A DNA stretch of 64,000 nucleotides, taken from positions 257,214,977-257,278,976 of the forward strand of contig NC_066580.1 of assembly GCF_024323335.1 (NCBI RefSeq). Direction: 5' to 3'. Of the stretch, positions 1 to 10,780 are shown in pieces. Position numbers and translations under genes: made by a program. Below the pieces are notes generated by a model. That model searched no databases and had not been told where the DNA came from. It saw only the letters and a list, made by a program, of their open reading frames with translations. Numbering within the stretch: position 1 is the stretch's first letter; each line of letters begins with the position of its first letter. Source of the stretch: Lathyrus oleraceus. Its lineage: Eukaryota; Streptophyta; Magnoliopsida; Fabales; Fabaceae.

Positions 1-1824
1 GTGATGCCACCAAAGACTACAATACATCAAAAGAATATTTTCGCCGCGTTTGGATTTCGTGAATAACATTAATCCTTGTTATCTCGCATAAACCGGTTTG
101 AGCATATATTCCGTTAATAAATCAACATTGTCACTTATTTTCATTTGTTTTCTTAAAAAAATTAATTAATTGGACTTTTGTTTGATTAATTCATTTCAAT
201 TAATTAATCTTAATTAACTTAATTATTTGAGATAATTAAATAATTTTGATAATTAATCTTAATTAATTCAATTAATCAACTTAACCAAATTCTGATGAGT
301 TAATAATTAAAGGATTTTCTTTTCCACCATGTTTTCATAATAAACAAATTCAATTTCAATTCATCATCAACCCAAACCAATTTCAAAAACACATCACATA
401 ATTCTCGATTCAAACATCGAGCCCATGTTTAAACACCCTTGTAAGTCGATTGCTCTTAGCATCGCCATCAACCTCACATAGCTTACTCTTGGGCTTTCTT
501 ACAATGAGACATATTCGGTTATTAATTAATCGAGTAGATGATCGATTCACCATAATTTATTCAACGAACACAAACTCAAACCATTTTCCAAACCATTTAA
601 CTTCAAAAGAATTTTCTCTTAAATTTTGGGATGAAAAAGATATAGGAAGCGTTCGCCTCGCCATTTCTTGATTATTTGAATAATTGGCGTACGCCACATT
701 GCTCAAATCATCGACTTTTCAACACCTACCAAATCAAAATCCAAAATTCAAACTATTTTCGCAAATCAAATACAACGTCTAAAAACATATCTTTTATAAA
801 TTAAACTTCGGATGACCAAAGATGGGAGGCGTTCGCCTCACCATCTCTCGATTATTTGAATAATTGGCGCTCGCCATATTTCACAAATCATCGACTTCCG
901 ATTAATACATTTTAAATAAACTTGGATAAAGGAATAAGTGGCGCACGCCTCATTATTCTTTGAATAAGCAAGTAGGAGGCGTACGCCTCACTACCGTGCA
1001 TATTCAACATCCACAAACAAACTTTCAAAATAATTCGACCGAAAAAGGGAGTAGAAGGCGGTCGCCTTATTATTCCTCGAAAGAATTGGACGATTGGTGT
1101 GCACCACATTGCTCAATCTTTCGTTATTCTTCAAAAAAACATCTCAAAACACGTTAAACTCAACTTCTCGCCCTCGAGCGATCGAAACCAATCAAACACC
1201 TAAACACATCAAATCAGATTGTCATCCCCGCGTGACTAAAACTCCTTTCAAAAGAACACTATCAATCATTTCTAATGCGCCCAACAAACCAGTGCTAGAG
1301 CCTCCACCGAGAGTAGACAAGTCAGCGTTTAGCCGTTAGAACGCCTCCCTACACAGTCGTTCATCAAAACAAAATACACCAAATATTCGTAGTAGCCCGA
1401 ATTACGAATGCTCTGATTTCCTTATTGCACCATAAGGATACGTACGATGGAGATTGTTGTATCTTCGCGAGAACACTAATAAAACACCTCCCATTTCCCC
1501 CTCCTGAGGTCTTCATCCATATTTATCATCAATTCTAATTACTCGAAGCAAGCAAATAACAATCAACTAACATTCAAATAGCAAATCAGACTAAAAGGTT
1601 CTCGTTGAGTACAACGGACGTGAGGGGTGCTAATACCTTCCCTTTGCTAATCGACTCCCGAACCCGAATATGGTTGTGATGACCATTATTCTATTTTCTT
1701 AAAGGTTTTCTCGATATTTTTCTATTCCTTCATTAGAATGAATAAAGTTCGGTGGCGACTCTGTTTCGAACAACATTTTTCCGTGTTCCATCGCGAGGGA
1801 TCGCATTTTTTTTGAGGTGCGACA
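1..1824 (+). repeat. Tat/Ogre-like LTR, right-hand part (3' LTR or solo LTR)
   Basis: Non-coding, AT-rich in its first third. Near its right end it carries a signature shared with the other Tat/Ogre LTRs of this window: GGGGTGCTAATACCTTCCC at about 1625-1643, then GGTGGCGACTCTG at 1751-1763. The LTR appears to end in GCGACA at 1824, because from 1825 rightward the DNA reads as ORF1 of another element on the opposite strand. Internal sequence does not follow, so this is a 3' LTR or a solo LTR; its left end lies outside the window. It also holds a set of CG-rich palindromes at 648-1106, listed separately. Confidence 0.7.
648..1106. repeat. Cluster of eight CG-rich short palindromes
   Basis: Eight inverted motifs of the form GGCG-NN-CGCC lie in otherwise AT-rich LTR sequence. 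They sit at 648-658 (imperfect), 685-696 (TGGCGTACGCCA, perfect), 826-839 (GAGGCGTTCGCCTC), 865-876, 940-949, 976-989 (GAGGCGTACGCCTC, perfect), 1055-1068 and 1095-1106 (TGGTGTGCACCA). Two flank types, GAGGCG..CGCCTC and TGGCG..CGCCA, largely alternate. The stretches 648-720 and 826-900 are diverged direct copies of one another, which explains part of the repetition. Confidence 0.8.
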
Positions 1825-2404
1825 CACCCAATAGAGTAGGAACGGGATTAAGAGTAGAGAAAATCCTAATAGCGTTCACATCGACAAAGTTGTCGATGTT
1901 GGGGAATAACACTAGCCCATAGATTAGAAGTACAAATATGGCTTCAAAGGCGTCCTCACTCATGGCATTCCCAAACAAGGTAGCTTGGGCTATGAGAAAA
2001 TCATATGGGATACCTTGAATTCCACCTTTGGTAGTCATATGAGCACCAATATCAGATACATCTATGTGCAACAGATCAGCAATTTCTTGGGAAGAAGGAA
2101 CTCTCTCCAAGCCACTGAACGACAACTGATCTAAAATAGGTATACCCACAAGATAGGCATACTCCTCAAGTGTAGGCAAAAGATGGAAATCCGGAAAAGT
2201 GAAGCAACAATACAGAGGATCATAAAACTGCACCAACACACTCATCAATCCTTCATCCACCTGAGTAGTCAGAATAGACAGAAGCTTCCCATGGCGAGCT
2301 TTGAACTCCAAGGGATCTAATACATAGGATGTCAAACTCCTTAACTCTTTTAAGTCAGGTTGCCTGAAATTGTACTTCTTCGTATTCCTTCTTTGCTTAT
2401 CCAT
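1825..2404 (-). pseudogene. Ogre ORF1 protein, 3'-truncated by LTR insertion
   Basis: This is the N-terminal part of the extra ORF that Ogre-type elements carry upstream of gag; its function is unknown. I chose the ATG at 2404 because the same Met lines up with the start of the plus-strand copy at 58388; the open frame runs further upstream but there matches leader DNA. About 193 codons remain, open and without stops, including TLEEYAYLVGIP, the segment DAFEAIFVLLIYGL and NPVPTLLG. They align with the product at 58606-59061 and resemble the plant domain DUF7745. After NPVPTLLG the frame enters the LTR ending at 1824. The reading frame before that break looks undamaged. Confidence 0.8.
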
Positions 2405-3296
2405 GTCTGTAAATTTGGAAATAAACCTCTTAAGTTCCTTGAAACTTTCTTGTTGTTGATGATATGGATGCATGAATGCATGGATGCAACAATCACACTT
2501 AATGATCAAGCAAGTCACGCCATACAAAGGTCACAGAATGGATCAAGTCATCCTCAATATCAATCATCCATTTTGGTAGATTATGGTTTTCACCTTATCA
2601 ACACCCAAGTTCCATTGATATTAAGGATATACGAGAACAGATCAACCGCGAATCAAGGGTTTGTTGCAAGTCACGAGCATGGAGTCTCGGTTAAGAGCCA
2701 CCCAAAAGGAGTGTACTATGGTTAAACCTGACAATCATGTTCTACAAGAGGTCCCCATAGTCATCATCTCATCTTTCGGATATTATCGGATAAACGACTA
2801 CTCATATTCCAAAAATATTCTCAACAGAGACTCTTATGAGTGTAGTATCGCGTGACAATCGTATCAAATCTTACACTTGAACGACCTTCAGACTACGTCC
2901 TAAAATAGGCCAAGATGGGCTAGGTAATTTAAGGTCCTTGGCTTCTAAGGTCTATATTGGAAAGAGTAATTCCTAACCACGACTGTCGTGTGACATTATT
3001 GATCCCAACAAGACCTCCACCAAGTGAATGGGCTTGCAAGTCAACTTGCTAAGGAATAACTCCACACAAGTCAACAAGACTATGCCATTCTCCTATCATA
3101 AGTGCACTCGAGTTCGGGTATAGAACTCATCTCACAAGAGACCACCAAGCACACAAGCAATTGATATATCAAGCAATTCATACATTACAAACAATACAGT
3201 CATCCCAAATTTGAACAAAAATATGTCACAAATACATATAAACATACAATACCATAAAGGCAAAAAGTAGGCTAAACCCACTAGGGTGCAAGCTGA
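2405..3296 (-). other. Ogre untranslated leader between PBS and ORF1
   Basis: Non-coding stretch between the primer site and ORF1. It matches, in inverted orientation, the leader of the plus-strand Ogre at 57522-58387: for example the run around 2570-2600 that reads back as GATAAGGTGAAAACCATAAT recurs near 58180. The small open frames here are not conserved between the two copies, so I call no gene. Confidence 0.7.
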
Positions 3297-3314
3297 TCCC
3301 CAGCAGAGTCGCCA
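3297..3314 (-). promoter_or_regulatory. Primer-binding site, tRNA-Arg type (Ogre)
   Basis: On the minus strand this reads TGGCGACTCTGCTGGGGA, the same 18 bases as the PBS at 57504-57521. It lies six bases inside the LTR terminus at 3321. A tRNA-Arg primer is established for Ogre elements; assignment of this site rests on that family knowledge. Confidence 0.85.
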
Positions 3315-3320
3315 CTTTTC

Positions 3321-5185
3321 TGTAGCGGGGTATTCATTACCTTTAGATTTATTGACTAAATCAAAAGTAAATCATACAACTCGAGTCGCCACCGCACTTC
3401 TATTTATCCAAAGGAAAGGTTAAAAAGTGAACAAAAACCGAGAAGGTTGGTATTTGTGAAAATATTTGTGCAAACATGATTGGGGAGATGAGAAAATAAT
3501 ATACAAATTATTTACAATTTGGTGTTTGAATGGATAAACCCATGACTACGTACCTACACAAAGGTAGGATCAAAATCTCGTAGTTCGGGGTAAAATCAAA
3601 AGAAGTTGATGAATTGATTTGTCAAAAGCCTTAAGGTCTTTTGTTATCAAAGGGAGAAAACTCAACCTAAACCAACAAACCACCATGTGAGGAGAGCTTC
3701 AACATACTAGTGAGGGATCCACCCTATAATAAGTATGGAAGACTTATAGTCCAATCACTAAGGATAAGGTGAGGTTTACATCAACCACTATGATAACTCA
3801 AACTTATGGCTAATATTTATGAAAAGTTTTTAACAAAGGTGGCCATTGGAACCACAAAAACAATTTGAAGTGAGTTGTATTTACAAGTTAAAAGTAATCA
3901 CAAAAATGAAGTCAAAGTTGACTTAAGGTTCATTCAACATAAGTATTAATGAAAAGAGTTTGAAAAAATCAAAGGCATATGGCCTAGGTTTCTAGTTTTG
4001 AAAACAATGTCAATGTTTGCACAAAATGAGTTTGGCTTGGGTTAGAGTGGAGAGAAGAAGAAAAGGGCTAGTCCTAAACATGCAAAGATGAGAGAAGAGA
4101 TAAAACCCTTGGAGTTCCTTCCTTGAGATCATAAAGATGATTCAAGATGTTCCTTTCCTTTGGACTTAGCAGTTAACTCAAGTAATCAAACAAATATTCA
4201 ACCAAGCTCCTAGGATCTCCATTTGGCTTGTCTCTCTTAACTTGGATGCTCATGACAATGGTCCTTCTAACTATCTCAAGTTTGGAATCCCTATCACACA
4301 ATAGCAAACAATCAAAAAGTTCACAATGCAATAAGAGGAATGGACAAAGAGTGAGTTTAGATTAGAGATCCTTTCAAGTCGACTTCAAGATTAAGCATTC
4401 TAAAGGCATGAGGCCTAGTTTCTCTTCAATCAATTTTAGCATTCTAAAGGCATGAGGCCTAGTTGCTCTTGAACTCTATTAAGCATAGGTGAAGTCCTAA
4501 TTCTAAGTCCTTTCTCCTTTTTGCATTGGGTTCACACAAACAATCACAAAAAACAAACACAAAGCAACAATATATTTACACAATAATGTGCTCAAGGGAG
4601 CAAAAGGAAAATGGCATAAACATAAACATGAGCTCAAATGAGCAAATGAAAAGGCAATATGAATAAATGAGCAAGAAATTAAATTGCATTAAAGTAAATT
4701 GCAAGAATTAAAGGCTTGAATTAAAGTTAGTGTTAGTAGTTAATGTTAGTGTGCCATAAGGCAATTTAGGGCTGTGTTAAGCAATCGTAAGTGGACTAAT
4801 GTAGTAGTCACACCTATCTGAGGCCGGTCAATAAAATTATAGGCAAATAAACACAAGTTAGAGATCATGACTAGTAAGCCAAGCTCCTAAAACTTGTCAT
4901 GCCAAAAGAAAAGAAGAATGACCTTGTATGGATTTTAGGTTTTTTGCTTGACCAAGAAGCAACCTATCTTGGACACAAAGCAATTCACTTGATCTTTGAT
5001 CAAGTTGAATTTGATTTGGATCAAAGAAGGTTAAGCCTCTCATATGTCAAGGCTAACCACAAATCGTTAACTCATTGGTCAAAAGAAAAAGAAGAAGAAA
5101 AGGGATGAAGATGAATGTACAAAATGAAAATCCAAATGACATAACCAAAACACAATGATCAATTGTGAATGGAATCAACATCAAT
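3321..5185 (-). repeat. Ogre LTR, partial (3' portion)
   Basis: The LTR ends, on the minus strand, in CCGCTACA at 3321 next to the PBS. Its sequence runs backwards along the plus-strand Ogre LTR (52795-57494). A clear anchor is the CTATCTGAGGCCGGTCAATA region near 4820, which corresponds to about 55770-55800. Near 5185 the match stops and chromovirus LTR sequence begins, so the 5' part of the LTR, including its promoter, is absent. The 69-codon open frame at 4899-5108 is LTR sequence, not a gene. Confidence 0.75.
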
Positions 5186-5777
5186 TTAGAACACTTTAGA
5201 ACATAAATTTCATTCAACAAATATCAACATTCAACATCAATCCAAAAAGAATTAAACTTTCCTCTACCCTTCCATTCATATCCCTATTATTGAACCAAAT
5301 TCTCATCCTTTCCTTGTAACTCAAGAAAAATTCAAGCTTTTGGTTTTCGCTTCTCTTCCTAGAGTTCTCCTTAGGTTTTCCTTACTTTTCTCTTCTATTG
5401 CCTCTTTTTCTCAAATTCCAAAAGTTCCACCTCACTTTTCTCCTCATAAATCAAAAAACTAATTTCTATCTTTCTAATATTCCACTAAGGTCCAACTTAT
5501 TACTAACTTACATTATTTATTTTAATTCTCCATAATTCACACTTTCCACCCCGAAACTTATTATTTCCTTTTATTTTATTTTATTTAAATAAAAACACTA
5601 AAGCATTATTTTAATAAATTAAATAATTCTAAATAAATCTACCAACCTCTAATTACTCATCACACTCTCTACCTAAGGGTCTAACACATCTCAATAATCA
5701 CACAAATAATAATTAGGTACACACATAAATTTATAATTAATAAATATAAATAATTTCTAGAAAAACAGGGTGTTACA
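5186..5777 (-). repeat. Chromovirus 3' LTR, truncated
   Basis: About 590 bp that match 11291-11898, the right end of the other LTR of this element (for example AGAACACTTTAGAACATAAA at both starts and AAAAACAGGGTGT at both ends). On the minus strand it begins TGTAACACCC at 5777. The remaining 1.7 kb of the LTR is missing, and Ogre LTR sequence is joined directly at about 5185. Confidence 0.8.
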
Positions 5778-6304
5778 ACTCTCCCCCACATAAAGAATTT
5801 TTGCCCTCGGGAATTACCTTTAGTGAACAAATTTAGATACGAATCCATCATCTGGCTCTTAAGCTCCCAAGTTACATTTCCAGCAGATGGTCTTCCCCAA
5901 GCTACCTTCACCAAGGTAATCTCCTTACCACTCAACTGCTTCACTTCTCGATCCTCTATCCGCATGGGTGATGCCTCAACAGTTTGGTTATCTCTCACTT
6001 GCATATCATCAACTTGGATCACATGAGACGGATCCAGAATGTACCTCCTCGATTGACACATATGAAACACATCATGAAGATTAGCAAGCAACGGTGGTAA
6101 AGCAATCTGATATGACACTTCTCCTATTCTTTGCAAAATCTGGTAAGGACCGATGAAACGCGAAGTGAGCTTTCGAGACTTTAAAGCTCGACCAACACTT
6201 GTTACCAGAGTAACCCTCATAAACACATGATATCCCTCTTGGAACTCAAGTATTTTCCTATGTCTATCATGATAACTCTTTTGGCGACTCTGAGAAACTA
6301 ACAT
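5681..6304 (-). pseudogene. Pol C-terminus: integrase end plus chromodomain (Ty3/gypsy chromovirus)
   Basis: About 207 codons stay open. The start of the frame matches the integrase core-to-C-terminal junction (residues SYHDRHRK, then KSRKLTSRFIGPYQILQRIG, the GPY/F-type module). At about residues 115-160 follows PMRIEDREVKQLSGKEITLVKV and WELKSQMMDSY, the chromodomain of Tekay/Del-type chromoviruses, thought to bind modified histones at the insertion site. The frame has no stop at the usual end of pol and continues through the polypurine tract into the LTR. A stop (TAG) just upstream of the first Met, and missing frame continuity with the integrase core to the right, show a dead gene. Confidence 0.85.
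5778..5796 (-). promoter_or_regulatory. Polypurine tract of the chromovirus
   Basis: Minus strand reads TTTATGTGGGGGAGAGT immediately before the LTR start TGTAACACCC. This is the expected plus-strand DNA primer at the 3' end of the internal region. The chromodomain frame runs straight through it. Confidence 0.8.
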
Positions 6305-7059
6305 CTTCTACTGAATCACTTTGATCTTCTTTGTGGCTTGTTGGATAATCTCAGGTCCAATCGCATCACCCTCTACTGACTCCTACCAACACAAAAGTGT
6401 CATACACCTTCTAAGATACAATGCCTCAAACAGTGTGATTCCAATACTCGAATGGAAACTATTATTGTATGTAAACTCAAGCAAAAGTAAAAAAACTATC
6501 CTAAGCACCTCCTTGTTCAAGTACATAAGCCCTCAACAAGTCCTCTAGCGATTGAATAGTCCAATCAGTCTAACCATTTGTCTGCGGATGATAAGCAGAA
6601 CTCATATGCAACTTCATACCCAAAGCCATCTGCAAACTCTCCCAAAACCTCAATGTAAACCTCAAATCTCTATCATATACAATACTGGATAGAATATCGT
6701 GAAAAATGACAATACCTCGATATCCATCTTCCCTAACCTCTCCATTGGATAATCTAGCCTCATCAGAATAAAATGAGCAGACTTCGTCAACCTATCTATA
6801 ATTACCCAAATAGTATCACAATTTTTCATAGTCCTCTATAATCTAGACAAAAAATCCATTGAAATGTTATCCCATTTCCACTCAGGATTAGACAACGATT
6901 GCATCAAACATAACGACTTTTGATACTCAATCTTTAACTTCTAGTAAGTCAGACACGCATACACAAACTTTGCAATCTCTTTCTTCATTCCAGGTCACTA
7001 AAAGATATTTCTTATATCCTGATACATTTTGTAGCACCCGGGTGAATACTCAGACCACT
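6305..7059 (-). pseudogene. Integrase catalytic-core remains, frameshifted
   Basis: Between the chromodomain piece and the integrase zinc-finger piece the minus strand can be read as broken fragments of a Ty3/gypsy integrase core. The stretch near 6350-6480 corresponds to the usual region around the phrase FEALYG-RRC, but stops and frame changes prevent a continuous frame. The position and length, about 750 bp, are what is expected for the DDE core. I could not place the catalytic triad with confidence. Confidence 0.6.
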
Positions 7060-7449
7060 TTAGTGTCCTTCTTTAAGAATACTCTTCTTGAGTTCAGGCA
7101 CATCAGGAACACAGGTTCTGTCACAATGTTTTATGACACCATTATCATCAATCTTGAAATCACCACCTCGACCTTGATTGATTAAAGCCAAACGATCTAC
7201 AAATTCCAAATCAGTCCTATGACTTTCTCTAATCTCTTCCAAAATAACACTAGTATTCTTTAACATACCTAGATTCACACTCTGCAGCGTGACTTCACAA
7301 ACCAAACTCAAATCTCTGAATTCTTCGATTAGCTCTAACTCTCTAGCCATTAATGTCAACATATGCAACGTCTTCTGACTCAGTGCGTTATCCATTACAC
7401 TGGCTTTACCAGGATGGTAATTCAAACAGAAATCATAATCCTTTAACAA
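7060..7449 (-). pseudogene. RNase H end / integrase zinc-binding region
   Basis: An open run of 129 codons that starts at LKDYDFCLNYHPGKASVMDNALS, the typical end of the Ty3/gypsy RNase H domain (the usual D-A-L-S motif reads N-A-L-S here, so the aspartate is lost). It continues through THMLTLMARELELIEEFRDL-type linker sequence into the start of the integrase N-terminal region (DDNGVIKHCDRTCVPDVPELKK). The frame ends before the HHCC zinc finger. Stops separate it from the RT piece to the right. Confidence 0.75.
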
Positions 7450-7656
7450 TTCAAGCCACCTCCTCTACCTCATATTTAACTAATTACGATCGAATAAGTA
7501 CTTCAAGCTATTATAATCACTGGACACTTCAAATCTAGAGCCGAACAGATAATGTCTCCAAATTTTAAGTGCGAACACAACGATGGCCAACTCTAAGTCA
7601 TGTGTAGGATAATTCTTCTCATGAGCTCTAAGTTTTCTTGATGCGTAAGCCACAAC

Positions 7657-8289
7657 TTATCCATTATGCATCAATGCACCACCTTGACCCATCTTGGAAG
7701 CATCACAATACACAACAAAAGGTTTGGTTCTACTTGGAAGAATCAAAGTTACAACAGTCATTAACTTTTTCTTAATTTCTATAAAACTCACTTCACAAGC
7801 AACATCCCACACATACGCTTGACCCTTTCGAGCTAACTGAGTCAAAGAAATTGCCAACTTTGAAAAACCTTCTATGAATCTACGACAATAACCAGATAAC
7901 CCAAGGAATCTTCTAATCTCTGTAGAAAACTTTGAAGTCTCCCATTGTAACACATTATCACCCTTCGAAGGATCAAACCCAATACCACCATTAAAAGTTA
8001 CGTGGCCAAGAAAACTCACTCCTCTTAACCAAAACTCGCACTTAGATAGCTTAGCATATACTTGTTTCTCTTTCAATAACTCTAACACAATCCTCAGATG
8101 CCCAACATACTCTTCATCAGTCTTCGAATAAATTAGAATGTCGTTAATGAATACCACCACGAACGTATCCAAATACTGACGAAAAGTCCTATTCATATAT
8201 TGCATAAACACACCTGGCGCATTGGCCACGCCAAACGACACCATAAAATACTCATAGTGACCATATCTCATTCTAAACTCAGTCTTCAA
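7657..8289 (-). pseudogene. Reverse transcriptase (palm/connection) and start of RNase H, active-site mutant
   Basis: 210 open codons with the Ty3/gypsy RT order: [21 protein letters not shown], then the catalytic block [14 protein letters not shown] near residues 44-57, then FLGHV and [19 protein letters not shown], and the start of RNase H ([16 protein letters not shown]). The catalytic block should read F-I-D-D; here the first Asp codon is AAC (Asn) at 8143-8145, which would abolish polymerisation. The N-terminal part of RT lies in another frame at 8286-8783, so one frameshift sits at about 8288. The frame stops at 7657 inside RNase H. Confidence 0.85.
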
Positions 8290-8783
8290 AATATCTTTTG
8301 TTTCACTCGAATTTGATGGTAACCCGACCGTAAATCATTTTTACTAAAAATATGAGCACCAACTAATTGATCCATCAAATCATCGATTCTTGAGAGAGGA
8401 TATTTATTCTTAATCATTACCTTGTTCAATTGTCGATAGTCAACATACAACATCATGCTACCATCCTTCTTCTTTAATAACAATATTGGTACACTCCAAA
8501 GAGAAATACTTGGTCTAACAAATCTCTTCTCAAGTAACTCTTCCAACTGCTTCTTCAACCCACTCAACTTAGAAGCATACATTTTGTACAGAGCCATAAA
8601 AACATGACTAGTGTCGGGTACCAAGTCAATAGTAAACTCAATATCTTGTTGTGGTGGAAAATCATTGATGTCTTCAAGAAACACTCTCGAAAATTCACAC
8701 ATTGTCGGAATATCACGAACTACTCCCTTGCCTTTGGCTACCAACGAAGCTAAAATCACAAACACTTGCACCCCATCCTTCAC
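8286..8783 (-). pseudogene. Protease-RT linker and N-terminal reverse transcriptase
   Basis: 165 open codons. The order is [11 protein letters not shown] (linker), [23 protein letters not shown] (the usual FPDVFP-D-LPPxREIEF segment before RT), then the RT fingers [41 protein letters not shown] and [13 protein letters not shown], in which the first catalytic Asp is present. The frame ends at VKQKIF and RT resumes in a different frame at 8289. A CT-rich microsatellite begins right at the upstream edge of this piece. Confidence 0.85.
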
Positions 8784-8821
8784 AGACTCTCTCTTTATCT
8801 CTCTCTCTCTCTCTCTTGCTT
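8784..8821. repeat. CT/AG microsatellite inside degenerate pol
   Basis: A CT-dinucleotide run with small interruptions (clean from about 8800 to 8815). It splits the pol linker and is bounded by duplicated linker sequence, so it probably arose with the local duplication. Confidence 0.85.
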
Positions 8822-9375
8822 AGCACATACAAACATCAATTTTTCTCCTCTATCAAACTCATATTCACGCTCTGGAGGAAATTCGTAAATATATTCAGGA
8901 AAACACCAAGAATCATACACCACTTGCGTATCACTAGCCGTCATTTTTCTCCTCACTCTCCAAGAAGTAAATCTCAATAATACATGATTGGTTTCCCTCA
9001 AGACATCCTAATTGGACCAACAAACAGGAATCTCGAATCCACATCCTCTTTAGATTCAAGAAATTGCATCGACTTATCAAAACAATTGGTAAACACTTGC
9101 TTTAACTCTAACAAATTCATTCTAGGAATAACAACAACTTCCAACGAAAGACAGACCATACACATCCTTAGGAAACACGTCAAGATACTCTACACACCAC
9201 TGAGTCATCTCTAGCCAAGACATCGCCTACCCCCTCACAAGGAATCGAACAACGAGAACACTTGATTGTCTTCCCTCAAGGATCACACCATTTTTCTAAT
9301 TGACACCATCCTCGAATCCGACCTCTCTTCGGGTTCAGGAAAATAACAACATTCTCAAAACAGTTGAACTAGCCA
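8822..9375 (-). pseudogene. Protease C-terminal/linker relics, locally duplicated
   Basis: Short minus-strand stretches match the segment between protease and RT. At about 9060-9100 the frame reads FTNCFDKSMQFLESKEDVDSR, the usual post-protease phrase NCFDK. At about 9305-9370 a second, more decayed copy reads FNCFENVVIFLNPKRGRIRG. At about 8830-8890 there is CFPEYIYEFPPEREYEF, a second copy of the FPPxxxIEF phrase found again at about 8640-8670. The order and duplication show tandem duplications within a dead pol. No protease DSG motif is readable. Confidence 0.6.
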
Positions 9376-9541
9376 ACATTGCACTCTCGTATGCATCACA
9401 TGATGTCCAAAGCTCTTTACAGTAGGAACATCTAAGAGAAGAAGACGTTTCTCCCCCACTTATTTCATTTCCCACCTGAAAATGGAAAACAAAACAAGCA
9501 TCGACAATGTTTTTACACACATGTTGCATACTAGGGAACAA
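9376..9541 (-). pseudogene. Gag zinc-knuckle relic of the chromovirus
   Basis: The minus strand carries SGGETSSSLRCSYCKELWTS, a damaged version of the CCHC nucleocapsid knuckle (C-x2-C then GH-x4-C lost). Only about 35-100 bp separate it from the primer site, so the matrix and capsid parts of gag, normally more than 1 kb, have been deleted. The mini-elements of the array at 11899-45639 have the same arrangement. Confidence 0.6.
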
Positions 9542-9576
9542 ACATAATTAAACAACCTGGACGGAAGGACCGACCA

Positions 9577-9588
9577 TCTCTGATACCA
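9577..9588 (-). promoter_or_regulatory. Primer-binding site, initiator tRNA-Met type (chromovirus)
   Basis: Minus strand TGGTATCAGAGA, the common plant retrotransposon site complementary to initiator tRNA-Met, three bases from the LTR terminus at 9592. Confidence 0.85.
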
Positions 9589-10443
9589 CTATGTAACATC
9601 CTAAAAACCCACGAGTAATTATCAAATAATTTAGTTAACACAATACAATCACATAGGGTGTCACTCACAACAATCATAACCTGCTCCATAACACGGGTTA
9701 CAACAAAACATTTTACTGTATACATTTTCACTTAGGATGTTTATACGACATCCGACTCATCTTAATAAAAAAACATACCACTTTAAAATCTCATAATAAT
9801 TTTCATAACAAAATTAAAATCACAAACTCGCGAGTCTTCTCCAAGTGCTATCAAACCAAAACATAACAAATTCGAGAGCATGCATTATCTCTCGGGAAAT
9901 TTCAACGTAAAATAAATAATTCTCTCCCCAGTGTTACATATCAAAGCATAACCAAAACTAACACGAATAAACTAAAAGAACTAGCTCCAGGAGCTAACTT
10001 CCACTCACAAAAGTGTCTCTACTCTCGAGTATCTGCATGATGCCCATGTAAAGGAAATATTTAAACAAAAGGGATGAGAATTCATTTTAATAATAACAAC
10101 ATAGAATTTAAAATAGAGTATAACATCTACACAATCATGCACAATAACATATCACATTTTCATGCCCAAATTATCATCAACATCACATACAATAACACCA
10201 TCATCACACATAGTCATATTTCACGCATATATTTCATTCATGTTATACGAATCACGACAACAACAACGACCCATATACATGTGGTACCAATTCAACATTT
10301 GGTTCTTCTTTTGAACTCGATACCCCCTTCAGAATCCCGAACTCCCCATTATGAGTTTCGGATAAGTCTTTCGTCCCCCTATGGACCTATGACTTATCTC
10401 CTTTAACATATCAATAATGAATATATGGAATAGTAATATTGCA

Positions 10444-10663
10444 ATTAACACAACAATTATAATAATATTTAGTGATCCATAATTGATCATACAATTGCAA
10501 CCATGCATAACTTAATCCACCTTTCTGGACTACCACCAATATATAATAATGTAATTAACACAACAATTGTAATTATATTTAGTGATCAATAATCAATCAC
10601 ACAATTGCAATCATGCATAATGTAATCCACCCTTATGGACTACCACCAATATAATAAAACACA
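10444..10663. repeat. Tandem duplication, period 110 bp
   Basis: 10444-10553 and 10554-10663 are two diverged direct copies. Both begin ATTAACACAACAATT and contain the sequence GGACTACCACCAATAT near the end. Confidence 0.85.
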
Positions 10664-10780
10664 ACATCCCAATCATTCATAACACATCAAATAATTTGTC
10701 AATACGGACCTCGCCCATATTCGTCACATCATACACTTCTTTCCCACCTGCTACCAACCTCTTATAAAATCATTAAAAAT

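Noticed and set aside
2405..2527. Upstream Met extension of Ogre ORF1 (start at 2527)
   Set aside because: This part aligns with untranslated leader of the plus copy (around 58260-58387), and the conserved ATG is at 2404.
8795..9001. Separate 68-codon gene with poly-Arg/Glu tail
   Set aside because: The tail is the CT microsatellite read in frame and the rest is duplicated pol-linker sequence.
10074..10406. 110-codon open frame on plus
   Set aside because: Lies inside the chromovirus LTR, low-complexity Ile/His/Thr/Asn composition from AT-rich repeats, no homologous frame in array LTRs.
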